Origin: Thiomonas sp.
Lineage (GTDB): Bacteria > Pseudomonadota > Gammaproteobacteria > Burkholderiales > Burkholderiaceae
Length of the DNA stretch: 7,219 nucleotides
Assembly (NCBI GenBank): GCA_027443745.1
Contig: DAIAZB010000392.1
Location: 1-7,219 of the forward strand
Direction of reading: 5' to 3'
In this document: piece by piece, positions 5,944 to 7,219 of the stretch
Position numbering within the stretch: position 1 is the first letter of the stretch
How the letters are laid out: each line of letters starts with the position of its first letter
Notes under the pieces: model-generated
Databases searched by the model: none
The model's input: only the letters and a program-made list of their open reading frames with translations
What the model was told of the DNA's origin: nothing
Translations under genes and position numbers: made by a program

Positions 5944-6918
5944 ATGAGCAAGAAAGTTTTTCTCGACTTTGAGCAGCCGGTTGCCGAACTGGAAACCAAG
6001 ATCGAAGAGCTGCGCTATGTGCAGGACGAATCGGCCGTCGATATTTCCGAAGAAATCAGCCGCCTGCAGAAAAAAAGCCAGCAGCTGACCAAAGATCTGT
6101 ACGCCAAGCTCTCGCCCTGGCAGGTCACGCAAATTGCCCGCCATGCCCAGCGTCCCTACACACTGGACTATGTGGCGCAGATGTTCACCGATTTCCACGA
6201 ATTGCATGGCGACCGCCACTACGCCGATGACCTGTCGATCGTCGGCGGCCTGGCGCGCTTCAACGGCCTGGCCTGCATGATCATCGGACACCAGAAAGGG
6301 CGCGACACGAAAGAGCGCGCGCTGCGTAATTTCGGCATGACCAAGCCCGAGGGATACCGCAAGGCGCTGCGCCTGATGAAACTGGCCGAGAAATTCAACC
6401 TGCCGGTGCTGACCTTCGTCGACACCCCTGGCGCCTACCCCGGCATCGACGCCGAGGAGCGCAACCAGTCCGAGGCCATCGGCCGCAACATCTTCGAGAT
6501 GGCGCAGTTGCAGGTGCCCATCATCTCCACCATCATCGGCGAGGGCGGCTCGGGCGGCGCGTTGGCCATTGCCGTGGCCGACCATGTGCTGATGTTGCAG
6601 TACTCGGTGTACTCCGTCATCTCCCCCGAAGGCTGCGCCTCCATCCTGTGGAAAAGCGCCGAGCGCGCGCCCGAGGCGGCCGAAGCGCTGGGCCTGACCG
6701 CTCACCGGCTCAAGGCGCTGGGCTTGATCGACAAAATCGTGAACGAACCTATCGGCGGCGCGCATCGTGACCCGCTGGCCATGACCGCCAGCCTGAAGCG
6801 CGCCCTGGCCGAGAGCCTGCGCCAATTCCAGGGCATCAAACCGGCCGATCTGGTGAAGCAGCGCTACGACCGTCTTTGTGCCTTCGGCAAATTCCAGGAC
6901 ACCAAGTCCACGCGCTGA
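5944..6918 (+). CDS. accA: Acetyl-CoA carboxylase carboxyltransferase subunit alpha
   Basis: AccA pairs with AccD to form the carboxyltransferase half of acetyl-CoA carboxylase. It moves the carboxyl group from carboxybiotin on AccB to acetyl-CoA, giving malonyl-CoA, the first committed step of fatty acid synthesis. The 324-residue product matches the family length (E. coli 319). Residues about 11-50 are a charged helical stretch typical of the N-terminus ([14 protein letters not shown]). The crotonase-like core contains [20 protein letters not shown] (160-179), the glycine-rich [10 protein letters not shown] (199-208) and SPEGCAS (227-233), all intact. The zinc finger belongs to AccD, which is not in this window, as is usual for bacteria where accA and accD are unlinked. 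accA follows the glycosylase gene by 111 bases and may have its own promoter there, although none is obvious. tilS follows closely. Confidence 0.98.
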   Translation: MSKKVFLDFEQPVAELETKIEELRYVQDESAVDISEEISRLQKKSQQLTKDLYAKLSPWQVTQIARHAQRPYTLDYVAQMFTDFHELHGDRHYADDLSIVGGLARFNGLACMIIGHQKGRDTKERALRNFGMTKPEGYRKALRLMKLAEKFNLPVLTFVDTPGAYPGIDAEERNQSEAIGRNIFEMAQLQVPIISTIIGEGGSGGALAIAVADHVLMLQYSVYSVISPEGCASILWKSAERAPEAAEALGLTAHRLKALGLIDKIVNEPIGGAHRDPLAMTASLKRALAESLRQFQGIKPADLVKQRYDRLCAFGKFQDTKSTR

Positions 6919-6979
6919 AGCGCTCGGCGAACGGGCCCGTCACCGCGGCTCGATGCGCTTGACAACCGTGTCATCTTCC

Positions 6980-7219
6980 ATGTCGGCTGCCCAGGGTTCG
7001 CAGGTTGAACCGGCCTTGGTCGCTCTGCGAGGCTTCCTGCACCGGCATGCCGCCCTGGGCGCAAGTGCGGCGCCAGTTGCCATCGCCTTCAGTGGCGGTG
7101 CCGATTCGACCGCGCTGCTGCTGGGAGCGCTGCGCATCTGGGGGCCCGAGCGTCTGCGCGCCTTGCATGTGCATCACGGCTTGCAGTCTGGCGCCGACAT
7201 CTTCGCCGACCATGTACGC
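6980..7219 (+). CDS. tilS: tRNA(Ile)-lysidine synthase, N-terminal part (cut by window edge)
   Basis: The first 80 codons are present and the frame is open to the last base of the window. TilS modifies C34 of the CAU-anticodon tRNA(Ile) to lysidine, using ATP and lysine, so that the tRNA reads AUA and is charged with isoleucine. The N-type ATP pyrophosphatase loop SGGADST (38-44) follows a hydrophobic strand (VAIAF), and HVHHGLQ (63-69) is a close match to the second TilS-family motif (HVNHGLQ in many relatives). Other PP-loop enzymes such as TtcA share SGGxDS but not this HGLQ motif, so TilS is favoured. The start is uncertain: an in-frame ATG at 6953 would add nine residues, a GTG at 6968 four, and none has a clear ribosome-binding site. 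It follows accA by 61 bases with no terminator seen, so co-transcription is likely. Confidence 0.92.
   Translation, partial: MSAAQGSQVEPALVALRGFLHRHAALGASAAPVAIAFSGGADSTALLLGALRIWGPERLRALHVHHGLQSGADIFADHVR

Noticed and set aside
5895..5972. Short open frame beginning MALAPFQADG just before and overlapping accA, considered as a leader peptide
   Set aside because: It has no ribosome-binding site of its own and no attenuator structure linked to its codons. It simply runs into the accA start in another frame.
5878..6825. 315-codon minus-strand open frame opposite accA
   Set aside because: It is the antisense shadow of a fully conserved accA.
6931..6940. ACGGGCCCGT, a perfect 10-base palindrome between accA and tilS, considered as a terminator or operator
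   Set aside because: It has no loop and no T-run, and a single short palindrome is expected by chance in GC-rich DNA.
1..7219. Mobile element, CRISPR array, tRNA or rRNA gene, or defence system
   Set aside because: Scanning both strands showed no transposase or integrase motifs, no regularly spaced repeats, no tRNA-like cloverleaf and no defence-type domains. All long coding regions are accounted for by core or envelope genes.

Overview
This is a GC-rich, densely coded chromosomal segment of a proteobacterium. Gene content, protein sequences and gene order (cysS, alkA-like glycosylase, accA, tilS next to divergent cyclophilin genes) fit a betaproteobacterium of the order Burkholderiales. A Thiomonas-like organism is my best guess from protein flavour and cannot be proven here. 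No phage, transposon, plasmid or CRISPR signature is visible, and base composition looks uniform throughout.

Left half (about 1-3668), minus strand: four genes read leftward and probably form one operon for envelope and protein-folding functions. In transcription order they are a secreted TPR protein with a C-terminal NTF2-like domain (2523-3668), a secreted YkuD-fold L,D-transpeptidase-like protein (1212-2459), an exported cyclophilin (589-1215) and a cytosolic cyclophilin (85-576). Spacing is tight: the exported cyclophilin overlaps the YkuD gene by 4 bases, and the ribosome-binding site of the cytosolic cyclophilin follows directly after its partner's stop codon. A GC-rich hairpin at 8-30 may end the transcript.

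The divergent intergenic region (3669-3806) separates this operon from the plus-strand genes. It holds a good -10-like hexamer for the leftward operon but no convincing -35 box.

Right half (3807-7219), plus strand: four housekeeping genes. These are cysteinyl-tRNA synthetase (cysS), a short AlkA/Mag-type DNA-3-methyladenine glycosylase starting one base after the cysS stop, acetyl-CoA carboxylase carboxyltransferase subunit alpha (accA), and the first 80 codons of tRNA(Ile)-lysidine synthase (tilS), cut by the window edge.

Most of the window is ordinary core genome. I do not see a previously undescribed system. The part most worth a second look is the envelope operon: the adjacent TPR and YkuD proteins appear to share an NTF2-like C-terminal module, which looks incomplete in the YkuD protein, and the exported cyclophilin carries a twin-arginine-like signal.
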